Shown here in pieces: positions 17,137 through 25,762 of a stretch of DNA of 64,000 bases. The position numbers and the translations under genes are program-made. Under the pieces are notes generated by a model. It was not told the origin of the DNA, made no database searches, and saw only the letters and a program-made list of their open reading frames with translations. The first letter of the stretch is position 1, and each line of letters opens with the position of its first letter. Origin of the DNA: Thermococcus guaymasensis DSM 11113 (GTDB lineage Archaea > Methanobacteriota_B > Thermococci > Thermococcales > Thermococcaceae); contig NZ_CP007140.1 in the NCBI RefSeq assembly GCF_000816105.1, forward strand, positions 372,001 through 436,000. The letters are read 5' to 3'.

Positions 17137-17958
17137 TTAGCCTACTCTGGAATCGACGACTCTCTTCAGAAGCTCTACAAGGGCGACGTGAACATCAATG
17201 GGAACCCCATCAACGCTGACTTCCTGCCTCTTGCTCACACCGTCTATGATACCGTTCTCCACGAGGAGCCTGACGACAAAGGCCTCGTCCCAGTCAGCGA
17301 GAAAGTTCTCTCCGAGCTCCAGGGAGGCCCGTGCTATCAGTCCGTAGGCCCCCCAATTGGAAACCGCTGAAACCACCAGCTCGTCGGTCTCAACGGTGCT
17401 GGCTATCCTCTCTCCAAGGGGAATGTGCTTAATGATCAGATCCCTGATTTTTCCCATCCCTACCTCGTTGCCTCCATCCCCAATTCCAATCGTTGGGACG
17501 CCGTAGTCCCTGGCCTCCTCAGCGATCCAGTCAAAAGTCTCTCCTTCTATTCTAAGGCCAGACATGGAATAATGGTTTCCGTCTCTGGCCCTTCCAGGGG
17601 TCTCAACAAAGATCACGAGATCGTAGTTTGGAAGGTCCGGATTTCGTGTGAACTTTACTGAGAACGACTTCTGAAGCGGTGCCATGGCGTTGATTACCGC
17701 CTCATGAGCGAGGATCTCAGCGCTTCCTCCGAGCTCTGTGATAAGTTTGCTGAGTGCGAGTGCTCCAGGGGGACCATCGGTCTCGGGGACGTTCATAGGG
17801 GGGATTGGAAACCCCGTTACCACCAGAACTCTTTCGGAGTTGTCAAGCAGGATTTCCGCCGCGTTTTCAAGGAAGCGAAAGTTGCGCTTTCGGTAATCAA
17901 GATAAAGGGAAAGTACCCCCCTGCCACCAATGTCCGTGTTTATGATGTGGGCTATCAT
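17137..17958 (-). CDS. DUF4392 (glutamate cyclase-like) protein
   Basis: A 273-residue protein. Blocks such as VLVVTGFPIPP, ETDGPPGA, IGDGGNEVGMG and AVSNWGAYGL match the DUF4392 family, whose mammalian member is the D-glutamate cyclase domain. The archaeal substrate is unproven. ATG 17958 overlaps the stop of the 59-residue gene upstream (ATGA), so translation is coupled. It is the fourth gene of the overlapping cluster starting at 19533. Confidence 0.8.
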   Translation of the reverse strand: MIAHIINTDIGGRGVLSLYLDYRKRNFRFLENAAEILLDNSERVLVVTGFPIPPMNVPETDGPPGALALSKLITELGGSAEILAHEAVINAMAPLQKSFSVKFTRNPDLPNYDLVIFVETPGRARDGNHYSMSGLRIEGETFDWIAEEARDYGVPTIGIGDGGNEVGMGKIRDLIIKHIPLGERIASTVETDELVVSAVSNWGAYGLIARASLELGENFLADWDEAFVVRLLVENGIIDGVSKRQEVSVDGVPIDVHVALVELLKRVVDSRVG

Positions 17959-18134
17959 TCTTCCACCTCGTGGACGACGATGCGGACTTTCCTGCCCTTG
18001 ATGGCCTCCTTGAGCTTCCACCACAGTTCGGTGGGCTCTTCACTCCTGTGGACAAGCTCGTGGCCATTTTCGAGCTTTACCCTTCTTTCATCGTACTTCA
18101 CAAAGACGCCCTCGGTCTCGAAAACCTTTGCCAT
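17955..18134 (-). CDS. Small 59-residue protein in an overlapping operon
   Basis: A short gene that fits exactly between its neighbours: its ATG (18134) follows the TAA of the HAD gene with no gap, and its TGA overlaps the ATG of the DUF4392 gene. The product begins MAKVFETEGVFVKYDERRV and is rich in charged residues with WWKLKEAIKGRKVRIVVHE. It has no membrane segment and no recognised family. The exact spacing on both sides is the main argument that it is real. Confidence 0.8.
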   Translation of the reverse strand: MAKVFETEGVFVKYDERRVKLENGHELVHRSEEPTELWWKLKEAIKGRKVRIVVHEVEE

Positions 18135-18779
18135 TTACACCACCTCCAGTACCTTTCTAAGCTCGTGAAGCGTTCTGATTTTGAAGTCGGGGAAGTGGAA
18201 ATCCTCACCTCCATCCCTTGCTATCCAGACGGTTTTCATTCCGACGTTTTTTCCACCGTAAATGTCCTGCCGAAGCGAGTCCCCCACCATAACGGCTTCC
18301 CGTGGGCTCACTCCCAGCTCTTCAAGGGCCCGAAGGAAGATCTTCGGCTCGGGTTTTATGGCTCCAACATCGTCTCTCGTCACGACCGCGTCGAAGTACC
18401 CCTCCAGACCGGTTAGTTCGAGTTTAAGCCTCTGGTAGGCCGGCCCGCTGGTCACGACACCGAGCTTGAGGCCTTTTTCCTTCAACCATTCGAGGGTGGG
18501 GACGGTATCGGGGTAAACATGGAGCTTGTGGGGATACCTCCTCAGCAGATCCTCGTACCTCAGATCGAGATCAAAGAGCCTGAAGAAAAAGTTCCAGTCG
18601 TGCCACTCATAGGTCTCTCTTCTTGCCAGGATCTCGCCGAGGAACTTATCTCTCGCTTCCTCCTTGTTGATCCCGAATTTCTTCGAGAGCTTCTCATAAA
18701 CCTGGGGGAGAAAGAGCTGGATAAGGGGCATCTCGGTAAGCAGCGTGTGATCGATGTCAAAGAGCACAGCCTTTATCAT
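18135..18779 (-). CDS. HAD-superfamily phosphatase
   Basis: A 214-residue haloacid dehalogenase-type hydrolase. Motif I is FDIDHTLL with the nucleophile aspartate, motif II the serine/threonine region GVVTSG, motif III the lysine in GAIKPEP, and motif IV VGDSLRQDI. The helical cap lies between motifs I and II. The start ATG 18779 follows a GGGGTGA site; the 5' end overlaps the FtsZ-like gene by 23 bases. The substrate is unknown; small phosphorylated metabolites are usual. Confidence 0.85.
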   Translation of the reverse strand: MIKAVLFDIDHTLLTEMPLIQLFLPQVYEKLSKKFGINKEEARDKFLGEILARRETYEWHDWNFFFRLFDLDLRYEDLLRRYPHKLHVYPDTVPTLEWLKEKGLKLGVVTSGPAYQRLKLELTGLEGYFDAVVTRDDVGAIKPEPKIFLRALEELGVSPREAVMVGDSLRQDIYGGKNVGMKTVWIARDGGEDFHFPDFKIRTLHELRKVLEVV

Positions 18780-19533
18780 CGCCTTCACCCCACTCCCTGA
18801 CGAGGAGTGCTATTACTTCCATCCCGCTTTTAACTTCTCTGTCAGTTGCCATCCCCCAGATGACGTCCTTTTTTCTCAGTATCACCTGAAACTTTCCGAG
18901 AACTTCGTGTGCCTCTTTTAAAGCCACATCGTCATGGGCGAGGGTTATTACGATCCCCCTGTCCCAGATCCCCCAATGCCAGCTCAGATCAACGCTCCTT
19001 AAGAGCCGAAGTATCCCAACGTTCCCTCCTCTGATGACTGAGAAAAAGTCCGCATAGTCAACATTTATGAGCATCTGCCCCTCAAGGGTTTTTATCAGGG
19101 TCGAGACCGCCCGGGCTATTGAGCCTGAGGCTTCGTCGTAGGCTTCGCTTAGAGGCTTTTTGTCGTCGAAGAATTCCCAGAGGGAATCGTAGAAAACCGT
19201 GTCAAAAAGCCCCGCCCATCCCGGCTTCTTCTCTTCCACGAGCTCCCTTGCGGGTGTAAAGACGTAGGCAAGTTTGATCGCCCTTTCGGGAACGCTGTTG
19301 ACTATCAGCCTGAGGATCTCCACGTTGATGGGCTTATCCTCCGTTAGGATCCAGACTATCGAGTCCTCTGGGATGGCTGAAAAGAAAAGGGGAACCCTTC
19401 TCATGTACTCCTCGGTTCTCAGAAGGTATCTTCCGGGGTTTATGGTAACCTTAACTGCGTCTACCGTTATCTTATTGACCACCTTTGAAGCGGCTCCCCC
19501 TATCCCAACAAAAACGTGCGTAAAGCCTACCAC
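18757..19533 (-). CDS. Divergent FtsZ/tubulin-like protein without the GTP loop
   Basis: A 258-residue protein. The N-terminus (THVFVGIGGAASKVVNKI) resembles the first strand and glycine loop of FtsZ. The second half resembles FtsZ too: INVDYADFFSVIRGGNVGIL aligns with the FtsZ INLDFADV..MSNGG region, and ITLAHDDVALKEAHEVL plus VIWGMATD with its C-terminal domain. The GGGTGTG tubulin signature for GTP is missing and the middle is short, so it probably does not hydrolyse GTP. It leads a cluster with a HAD phosphatase, a small protein and DUF4392. The assignment rests on eye alignment. Confidence 0.65.
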   Translation of the reverse strand: MVGFTHVFVGIGGAASKVVNKITVDAVKVTINPGRYLLRTEEYMRRVPLFFSAIPEDSIVWILTEDKPINVEILRLIVNSVPERAIKLAYVFTPARELVEEKKPGWAGLFDTVFYDSLWEFFDDKKPLSEAYDEASGSIARAVSTLIKTLEGQMLINVDYADFFSVIRGGNVGILRLLRSVDLSWHWGIWDRGIVITLAHDDVALKEAHEVLGKFQVILRKKDVIWGMATDREVKSGMEVIALLVREWGEGDDKGCAL

Positions 19534-19573
19534 TTCTCTTCCCGATAAGAGAAATGGGAAAAGGGTTAATAAA

Positions 19574-20794
19574 TCATTCGAGGGTCGCGTGCTTCTTCCT
19601 CATGTCTTTTTCGGTCTTCTGGAAGGTCGCCATGAGGAGCGCTATTATGCCGTCGAGGAATATCATGGTCGAATCCTCGAAGAGGGTACCCATCGGGGCT
19701 ATCCACTTGTACTTGGTGAGCATCTGCCTCGCTATGTAGTCCGTTGGGATGTCCGTCTTGGTCCTCCCCGGTATCTCTACCACGACGTCGGCGAGCTTTC
19801 CGAGCGTCGAGTTGGCATAGGAGGTTATGGCGGCGACCTTTCCGCCCTGGTCCTTGGCGATCTTGGCGGCCTCGACTATGCTCTGGGTCTCGCCCGAACC
19901 GCTTATTGCTATCAGGAGGTCTCCCGGTTCAAAGGCCGGCGTTATGGTCTCGCCAACGACGTAGACTTTGAAGTCGAGATGCATGAGCCTCATGGCGAAG
20001 GCCTTTCCAACGAGGCCGCTCCTTCCGGCGCCGTAGATGAATATCTTGTTGGCCCCTATCATTGCATCGACGAAGCCCCTGACCTGCTCCAGCTTGAGGC
20101 TGTCGGCGACGTTGTGGATGTGGTCGAGGATGTCGGTCATCGCCTTCCTTATCGTCATCATATACTCGCCCCAGAAGAGGTCTATTATCTGCCTCGTCAC
20201 CTTCTCCGGGTCTTTTGCCTTTGTTATGGCACCGCCTACGATGATTATCGTCGCACCCAGCTCAATGACCTTCGGGATGGTCTCAAGGTTCAGTCCGCCT
20301 GCAACGGCCACCGGGACGTTCACGGCCTTGACTACCTTTTCAAGGTCTTCGAGGGGGTTCTTGCCCTGCGCCTGCTCGTCTATGCCAGTGTGGACGAGGA
20401 TGTAGTGCACGCCCATCTTTTCGAGTTCCTTGGCGCGCTTGACCTTGTCCTTGACACCGATGAGGTCTACCATCACCCTGATTCCGTAGCGCCTTGCGAC
20501 CTCAACTGCGTCCTTTATCGTCTTGTCATCGGCGACACCGAGGATAGAAACGACGTCTGCACCGTGGCGGGCCGCCATCTCCACTTCAAGGGCGCCAGTG
20601 TCCATGGTCTTGAGGTCTGCAACGATCTTCCTGTCCGGGAAGCGCCTCTTGAGGATTTCAACAGCGCGCATGCCCTCCTTCTTGATGAGGGGAGTTCCAA
20701 CCTCAAGCCAGTGAGCCCCGCCGCGGGCGGCCTTCTCTGCGATAGAAATAGCCTGTTCAATGTCAGTTAAATCAAGGGCAACCTGGAGTATCAT
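19574..20794 (-). CDS. hps-phi: Bifunctional 3-hexulose-6-phosphate synthase/6-phospho-3-hexuloisomerase
   Basis: A 406-residue fusion. Residues 1-210 are the synthase (LQVALDLTD, VADLKTMDTGALE, VDLIGVKD, VAGGLNLET). The rest is the SIS-fold isomerase (FIYGAGRSGLVGKAFAMRL, ISGSGETQSI). In Thermococcales it runs in reverse to make ribulose 5-phosphate from fructose 6-phosphate, replacing the missing oxidative pentose phosphate pathway, and can also fix formaldehyde. The start is the second ATG, six bases after GGAGG. It supplies RpiA (33758-34438). Confidence 0.96.
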   Translation of the reverse strand: MILQVALDLTDIEQAISIAEKAARGGAHWLEVGTPLIKKEGMRAVEILKRRFPDRKIVADLKTMDTGALEVEMAARHGADVVSILGVADDKTIKDAVEVARRYGIRVMVDLIGVKDKVKRAKELEKMGVHYILVHTGIDEQAQGKNPLEDLEKVVKAVNVPVAVAGGLNLETIPKVIELGATIIIVGGAITKAKDPEKVTRQIIDLFWGEYMMTIRKAMTDILDHIHNVADSLKLEQVRGFVDAMIGANKIFIYGAGRSGLVGKAFAMRLMHLDFKVYVVGETITPAFEPGDLLIAISGSGETQSIVEAAKIAKDQGGKVAAITSYANSTLGKLADVVVEIPGRTKTDIPTDYIARQMLTKYKWIAPMGTLFEDSTMIFLDGIIALLMATFQKTEKDMRKKHATLE

Positions 20795-20933
20795 CCCCAT
20801 GCCTCCGAGGATTTTTCAGTGATGGGTTATCAAGTTCTCTTTTAAACCTTTGGTGTGAATGCTGACTTTGTACAACTTTCCGTCAAAGAGGACTGGCCAC
20901 ACTTTCACAGAAGAGAATGAAAACAAAAAACGC

Positions 20934-22142
20934 TCAGTAAAGCATGACCTCGAAGCCGAGCTCACTCAGCAGATCCGCCAGCTCCTCGCTGTCAACGTAA
21001 GCCAGAAGGTGGTGGTTCCCTATTGTTCCATCAACGAAGTCCTTGGCTTCCTCGACTCTAAGCTTCACCTGAGTCCTGCACCTGTTCTCGCTCTTCTCAG
21101 TTCTGACTACCTCAACACCCGCTACAACGGCCCTCCTACCGCGTATCTTCAGCAAAGATGCCTTGCCTTTTGGCAGTTCCACGGCAACGCCGACACCCGT
21201 TCCGCTCTCGAAGTGAGTCCTAAGAATGTACCTTCCAAGGATCGGCGCAGTGCAGTGGGCAAGGAGCACGTAATCGTCGCCGTAATCCGCTATGTTGCCC
21301 ATGAAGGCCGGTTTGTCAAAGAACTTTCTTATCACTGCCATTCCGAGCAGAGAGTTTAGCTCACCCTCACAGGCCGCTGGAATTCCCTGAGTGTTGAAAA
21401 TAGCAAGGGCCAAGCACGGTGTTGTCCCTATCTTCCCAATGAGGTCAAAGCAGCCTATTGTGAAGCCGTCCAGCCGGTAGTCATCGATGATCCTCTTCAA
21501 AGCTATGTAAACGCGCCCCGCTTTCGCCAGAGCTTCTCTTGTGGGTTCCTTAATCTCAATGGCATCGTCAATGATGTCCTCTATTGCCTCAAGGCCTTCT
21601 TCATCCGTGACTGAGTCGTAGTACTCGTAGAACTTCTTCAAGCTGATGTGGACGTATGGAAGCTCGAACCGTTCGTTGATGAGCCACGGTGATGTTCTGC
21701 CTATCAGGCCGAGGCGCATTCCAAGGAACTTTTCAAAAAGCTCCGAGGAGTCTTCGTATCCAAGCAACGCCGCCTTGAGTTCGTTTCGGTCTTTAATAAG
21801 GGTAGCGGGGATAAGCCTTTCCCTGAAGTATTCCCTCAACTCGATGCCCGCGGCGATGGAGTTGTTAAATGGATCACCGTAAATTATGACTGGTTTTCTG
21901 TAAACTGCGAATTCCTTGAGCCCGTTCTCAGTCCCCCCTGTTAGAGGATAGAGCACCAGAACGTCCGCTTTGTTTAGATCAACTTCCTCTTTGACCCTCT
22001 TGAAGTCTGACTTCTTCGAGACGAAGAGGCCACCCATTATGTCATGATCCTCTGCAAGGGAGCTCAAGAACTCGGAGGCCTTTCCCTCAAAGGCCCTGGG
22101 ATCGGCCAGCTCGCTAACTCCAAAGATAATCCCGACTTTCAC
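20934..22142 (-). CDS. L-fucose/arabinose isomerase-family protein
   Basis: A 402-residue protein related to the sugar isomerase superfamily: an N-terminal Rossmann-like domain (KVGIIFGVSELAD) and a C-terminal part with FDLIGKIGTTPCLALA, ACEGELNSLLGM and LAHCTAPILG, positions where the family binds metal. The start is taken as GTG 22142, directly after GGTGATacc. The true substrate is uncertain, since close archaeal members are uncharacterised. It is a single gene near the sugar-phosphate gene hps-phi. Confidence 0.7.
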   Translation of the reverse strand: MKVGIIFGVSELADPRAFEGKASEFLSSLAEDHDIMGGLFVSKKSDFKRVKEEVDLNKADVLVLYPLTGGTENGLKEFAVYRKPVIIYGDPFNNSIAAGIELREYFRERLIPATLIKDRNELKAALLGYEDSSELFEKFLGMRLGLIGRTSPWLINERFELPYVHISLKKFYEYYDSVTDEEGLEAIEDIIDDAIEIKEPTREALAKAGRVYIALKRIIDDYRLDGFTIGCFDLIGKIGTTPCLALAIFNTQGIPAACEGELNSLLGMAVIRKFFDKPAFMGNIADYGDDYVLLAHCTAPILGRYILRTHFESGTGVGVAVELPKGKASLLKIRGRRAVVAGVEVVRTEKSENRCRTQVKLRVEEAKDFVDGTIGNHHLLAYVDSEELADLLSELGFEVMLY

Positions 22143-22223
22143 GGTATCACCGTCCAAGTCTCAATTAACCAGCTAACAGGGGCAAATCAGAAGAGGACTA
22201 TAAAAAGTTAAAGGGGCAGTGGA

Positions 22224-22649
22224 TCACTTCAGCCTCTCAAGTATTATCGCCGGGCAGACCTTGGTGACGCCATCAATCTTTCCGATTTTGTTGGAGATTA
22301 TGTCGGACAGGTCGTTTCCGTCCTTGGCCCATACCTCCGCCATTATCATGTGATCCCCGCTCGTGAGGTAGACGCTCCTCACGAACTCGAACTCCTTGAG
22401 CTTGCTGGCGACCTCGAATATTTTCTCCGGGAGCGTGTCGATCCCAGTTAAGCTTACGAGGTTGTAACCGAGCTTTGATGGGTCAATAACAATGGTGTAC
22501 TGCTTGATAACTCCCGCCTCTTCAAGGGCCTTAACGCGCTTTCTGACGGCGGTCTCGCTTATCCCAAGAACCTTGGCTATCTCGGTGAAGGGTGTTCTTG
22601 CATCCTTGGTGAGCATCTCGATTATTATCCTGTCCCTCTCGTCGAGCAA
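22224..22649 (-). CDS. lrpA: Lrp/AsnC-family transcription regulator LrpA
   Basis: A 141-residue regulator with an N-terminal helix-turn-helix ([20 protein letters not shown]) and a C-terminal RAM ligand domain. It resembles P. furiosus LrpA, which is 141 residues long and represses its own promoter by blocking polymerase. A TTG start at 22649 is chosen because GGAGGTGA lies seven bases before it and gives this length; the GTG at 22658 is part of the ribosome site. Likely autoregulated. Confidence 0.88.
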   Translation of the reverse strand: MLDERDRIIIEMLTKDARTPFTEIAKVLGISETAVRKRVKALEEAGVIKQYTIVIDPSKLGYNLVSLTGIDTLPEKIFEVASKLKEFEFVRSVYLTSGDHMIMAEVWAKDGNDLSDIISNKIGKIDGVTKVCPAIILERLK

Positions 22650-22710
22650 CTTTTTCACCTCCTGCCTAATATCGAACTGGGATGTTATGATTTATTAACT
22701 TAGCGGTTCT

Positions 22711-23976
22711 TCAATTGAATCTCTGACGTCTTAGCTCAACCACAACCTCGACATGCGGTGTGTGAGGAAACATGTCGAGACCCGTCATGTGAGTTATCGT
22801 ATAGGCCTCCTCAAGCTCGCTGAGGTCGCGGGCGAGGGTTTTGGGATTGCAGGAAACATAGATGAGTTTTTCAGGTCCTTTTTGGACGAGCCGTTTTACG
22901 AGTTTTGGATGCAAACCGGCCCTAGGGGGATCGACGATTACGGTATCATAAGCCCCAAGGTTTTCAACGTCTCTGTCTGCACCGACTTTAAATTTTGCGT
23001 CCACACCGTTCAGCTCGGCATTCCTGTTGGCCATCTCGACCGCGAAGGGGTTGAGCTCTATGCCCTCGACGGAAAAGCCTTCCCTGGCGAGATAGACCCC
23101 AAATGTGCCGACACCAGAGTACAGATCCAGAACCCTGCCTCCTTCGACCCTCTTCGCCACTTCCCGTAAGAGCTCAACGGCGGCGTAGCTGTTCGTTTGG
23201 AAGAAGCTGTTTGGATGGATCAGATATATGGTCCCGTCGAGCTTTTCTCTTATGAATTCCCTGCCCCAGAACCTCTCAATTTCACCGTAGGAGACATCAC
23301 TGGGCGTTCTGTTAACGCTCCAGTATATTGAATCCGCGTATGGGAAGTACCCTGGAAAGTCCTCTGGAAGCTCTCCAGGGCCGGTCACAAGGTTCACCAC
23401 GAGGTCTCCGGTAAACTTCCCCTCCCGGATCACGATATACCTCAGAAATCCCTCGTTTTTCCCAATTTCGTAGAGGCTCACTTTATGATCCTCGATGAAC
23501 TCGCGGAGGGACTTCAAAACCTTCTTTGAGGAGGGGCCGAAGACGGGGCACCACTCGATATCCACAACGTCCCACCATGTGCCGTATCTTCTGAACCCGA
23601 TGCCCTTTGTCGAAATGACAACATCAATTCTGTTTCTATGTCCAAATATCTTTGGTGATGGTATAATCTCGACGTCTTCGTTCAGGATCGCGTTAAGCTT
23701 GGATCTCTTGAACTCGAGCTGGTCCCGGTAGTCCAGATGCTGAAGCAGACAGCCACCGCACCGTCCAAAGTACTCGCATCTGGGCTCTTTTCTAATTGGG
23801 GAGGGCTCGAGGATCTCAAACCTCTCCGCGATGATTTTTCTCTTTTTCTTTCGCGTTCTCTCTATCCTAACCCTGTCCCCCGGAGCCGAGAACGGGACAA
23901 GCACCCTCCTCCGCCCCACCTTCACAATCCCGAGGCCGTCCTCGTTGAGCTCCCTAACGGTTCCTTCAATCGTCAT
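22711..23976 (-). CDS. RNA m5U methyltransferase, TrmA/RumA family, with TRAM domain and Fe-S cluster
   Basis: A 421-residue SAM-dependent RNA methyltransferase. An N-terminal TRAM domain (EGTVRELNEDGLGIVKVG) is followed by the Fe-S cysteines (CEYFGRCGGC plus one upstream-type site), the SAM site (VLDLYSGVGTFGVYLA), DPPRAGL and the catalytic cysteine in VSCNPKTL. Thermococcales have two such paralogues, one acting on tRNA U54 and one on 23S rRNA; I cannot assign this copy. A TATA box GGTTTATAAACC near 24000 suggests a short leader. Confidence 0.9.
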   Translation of the reverse strand: MTIEGTVRELNEDGLGIVKVGRRRVLVPFSAPGDRVRIERTRKKKRKIIAERFEILEPSPIRKEPRCEYFGRCGGCLLQHLDYRDQLEFKRSKLNAILNEDVEIIPSPKIFGHRNRIDVVISTKGIGFRRYGTWWDVVDIEWCPVFGPSSKKVLKSLREFIEDHKVSLYEIGKNEGFLRYIVIREGKFTGDLVVNLVTGPGELPEDFPGYFPYADSIYWSVNRTPSDVSYGEIERFWGREFIREKLDGTIYLIHPNSFFQTNSYAAVELLREVAKRVEGGRVLDLYSGVGTFGVYLAREGFSVEGIELNPFAVEMANRNAELNGVDAKFKVGADRDVENLGAYDTVIVDPPRAGLHPKLVKRLVQKGPEKLIYVSCNPKTLARDLSELEEAYTITHMTGLDMFPHTPHVEVVVELRRQRFN

Positions 23977-24087
23977 TGGAGCCCTCTAGCGGGTTTTGGT
24001 TTATAAACCCTTGGCCCGTCGCGGTGACGATTTTTGTCCAGAAAAGTTTATTTACGTGGAGCGATAACTATTATCGGTGCTCTTCCC

Positions 24088-24303
24088 ATGTTCGGTAGGA
24101 GCAAAGATTTCGTTTATAAGGTTCTGGCAACAAAAAAGAGGGCCGTTGCCCTCCAGCACCTGAGTTCGGAACTCGAAACCCCGATGCCGGCACTTCTCTC
24201 GACGGTAAAGAAACTTGAGTCCGACGGCCTGGTTGAGGTGTTCTACGGCCGGGAAAAGGCAAACATCATGGTGAAGGCCAAAACCCTTGAGGACTACGTT
24301 TAA
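24088..24303 (+). CDS. Small winged-helix DNA-binding protein
   Basis: A 71-residue protein made of one winged helix: AVALQHLSSELETPMPALLS then TVKKLESDGLVEVFYGREK is the helix-turn-helix and wing, as in MarR-like domains. ATG 24088 follows a GGTG site and a TATA box AAGTTTATTTA at about 24046. It runs divergently from the methyltransferase gene and convergently with pyrE. Its target is unknown. Confidence 0.75.
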   Translation: MFGRSKDFVYKVLATKKRAVALQHLSSELETPMPALLSTVKKLESDGLVEVFYGREKANIMVKAKTLEDYV

Positions 24304-24312
24304 TCCCTCCCT

Positions 24313-24882
24313 CTAATCCGATTCCCGCCCTTTGGCCGTTTCTTTTCTTTCAAGGAGCTCAGAGACCCTGATAACCGGCAGAAAAGTGTAGCCCTTTGAG
24401 GTTATCATCTCTTCCGCGCCCTCTTCCCTGTCAACAACGACTGCTATGGCCGCTATTCTTGACCCGAGGGACTCAAGCACCTCGGCAGCTCTAAGGACAC
24501 TTCCCCCTGTGGTCGTCACGTCTTCGACTAAGAGGATTCTGTCGCCCTCCTTGACATCCCCCTCGACCTGACTCCCGGTACCGTACCCCTTGGGCTTCTT
24601 TCTGACTATAACGAGGGGCTTGCTGGTTTTGAGAGAAACTGCCGTTGCTATCGGCACAGCCCCCAGTTCCGGGCCGGCAACTCGATCAAAGTCAATCCCA
24701 GCCCTCTGGACGAGGTCTGCTATCAGCCCGGCTATAAGCTCAAGGGCTTCCGGATCCGTCACGACTTTCTTCACGTTAATGTAGTAGTTGCTCTCTTTTC
24801 CTGAAGCAAGCACGAAGTGCCCAAAGAGAACAGCTCCGGATTCAAGCATCTTTTTTATCAGCAGATCCTTTCTCCCCTCCAT
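24313..24882 (-). CDS. pyrE: Orotate phosphoribosyltransferase
   Basis: A 189-residue enzyme joining orotate to PRPP in pyrimidine synthesis. The PRPP motif ILLVEDVTTTGGSV is complete, and SGKESNYYINVKKV near the start and VRKKPKGYGTG in the catalytic loop are typical of PyrE. It stands apart from other pyr genes in this window and is 9 bases from the convergent winged-helix gene. Confidence 0.95.
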   Translation of the reverse strand: MEGRKDLLIKKMLESGAVLFGHFVLASGKESNYYINVKKVVTDPEALELIAGLIADLVQRAGIDFDRVAGPELGAVPIATAVSLKTSKPLVIVRKKPKGYGTGSQVEGDVKEGDRILLVEDVTTTGGSVLRAAEVLESLGSRIAAIAVVVDREEGAEEMITSKGYTFLPVIRVSELLERKETAKGRESD

Positions 24883-24955
24883 GATGACACACCCGTATAA
24901 ATTCTCCTCTGAAATTCCGCTGAAATTGACAGAAAAGAGTTTAAAAAAGTTGGCC

Positions 24956-25759
24956 TCACTCGGAGGCCTTCTCTTCGACCATCTTCTTCACGGCCTTCCC
25001 CGCGTCGGCAAAGCTCTTGAAGAGCTTGAGCATCTCCATCGGAAGCGGCAGGACTATGACGTTGCTCTTGTCGCTGGCCACGTCGCTTATCGTCTGGAGT
25101 GTCCTGAGCTGGAGTGCCATGGGGTGTTCGCTGATAATCTCGGCCGCCTCGCGGAGCTTCTCCGCCGCCTGCCTCTCGGCCTCTGCAAGGGTGATCCTCG
25201 CTCTCCTCTCCCTCTCCGCCTCTGCCTGCTTTGCCATTGCCCTCTGCATTCCTGCCGGTAGCTCAACGTCCTTTATCTCAACGGTCGTCACTTTAATTCC
25301 CCAGGGGTCAGTTGCCTCGTCGATTATCTTCTGGAGCTCCATATTAAGCTTCTCCCTCTCACTGAGCAGCTCGTCCAGGTGGGCCTGACCGATAACGCTC
25401 CTCAGAGTCGTCTGGGCGATCTGGCTCGTCGCGACGATGTAGTTTGCGACCTGGGTAACGGCCTTTACTGGGTCAACAACCCTAAAGTAGACGACCGCGT
25501 TCACTTTAACCGGGACGTTGTCCTTTGTTATTGTCTCTTGAACCGGAACGTCGAGAACCCGGGTTCTAAGATCCACAATGTAGGCCTTTTCGAAGATTGG
25601 GATTATGAAGAACAGTCCCGGACCTCTGGCACCGACGACCCTACCGAGACGGAATATAACGGCCCTCTCGTACTCCTTGACTATCTTTATGGCGTTTGCC
25701 AGTATTATCAAAACAAAAAGCAAAACAACTCCAATTATCAAAGTTCCTACACCAGCCAT
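24956..25759 (-). CDS. Prokaryotic stomatin (SPFH/PHB-domain) protein
   Basis: A 267-residue membrane protein with an N-terminal hydrophobic helix ([18 protein letters not shown]), the SPFH domain ([34 protein letters not shown]) and a long coiled-coil helix. It lies 3 bases after the NfeD-type protease gene, the arrangement known from Pyrococcus, where the protease cleaves the C-terminal hydrophobic region of the stomatin (here [12 protein letters not shown] nearby). They probably act together in membrane quality control. Confidence 0.93.
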   Translation of the reverse strand: MAGVGTLIIGVVLLFVLIILANAIKIVKEYERAVIFRLGRVVGARGPGLFFIIPIFEKAYIVDLRTRVLDVPVQETITKDNVPVKVNAVVYFRVVDPVKAVTQVANYIVATSQIAQTTLRSVIGQAHLDELLSEREKLNMELQKIIDEATDPWGIKVTTVEIKDVELPAGMQRAMAKQAEAERERRARITLAEAERQAAEKLREAAEIISEHPMALQLRTLQTISDVASDKSNVIVLPLPMEMLKLFKSFADAGKAVKKMVEEKASE

Positions 25760-25762
25760 CCT

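Noticed and set aside
19274-20770. Long plus-strand frame opposite the HPS-PHI and FtsZ-like genes
   Set aside because: It spans two well-supported genes on the other strand and shows no domain of its own.
20801-20933. C/D box RNA before hps-phi
   Set aside because: A GTGATGG and a later CTGA occur about 40 bases apart, but internal D' and C' boxes are missing.
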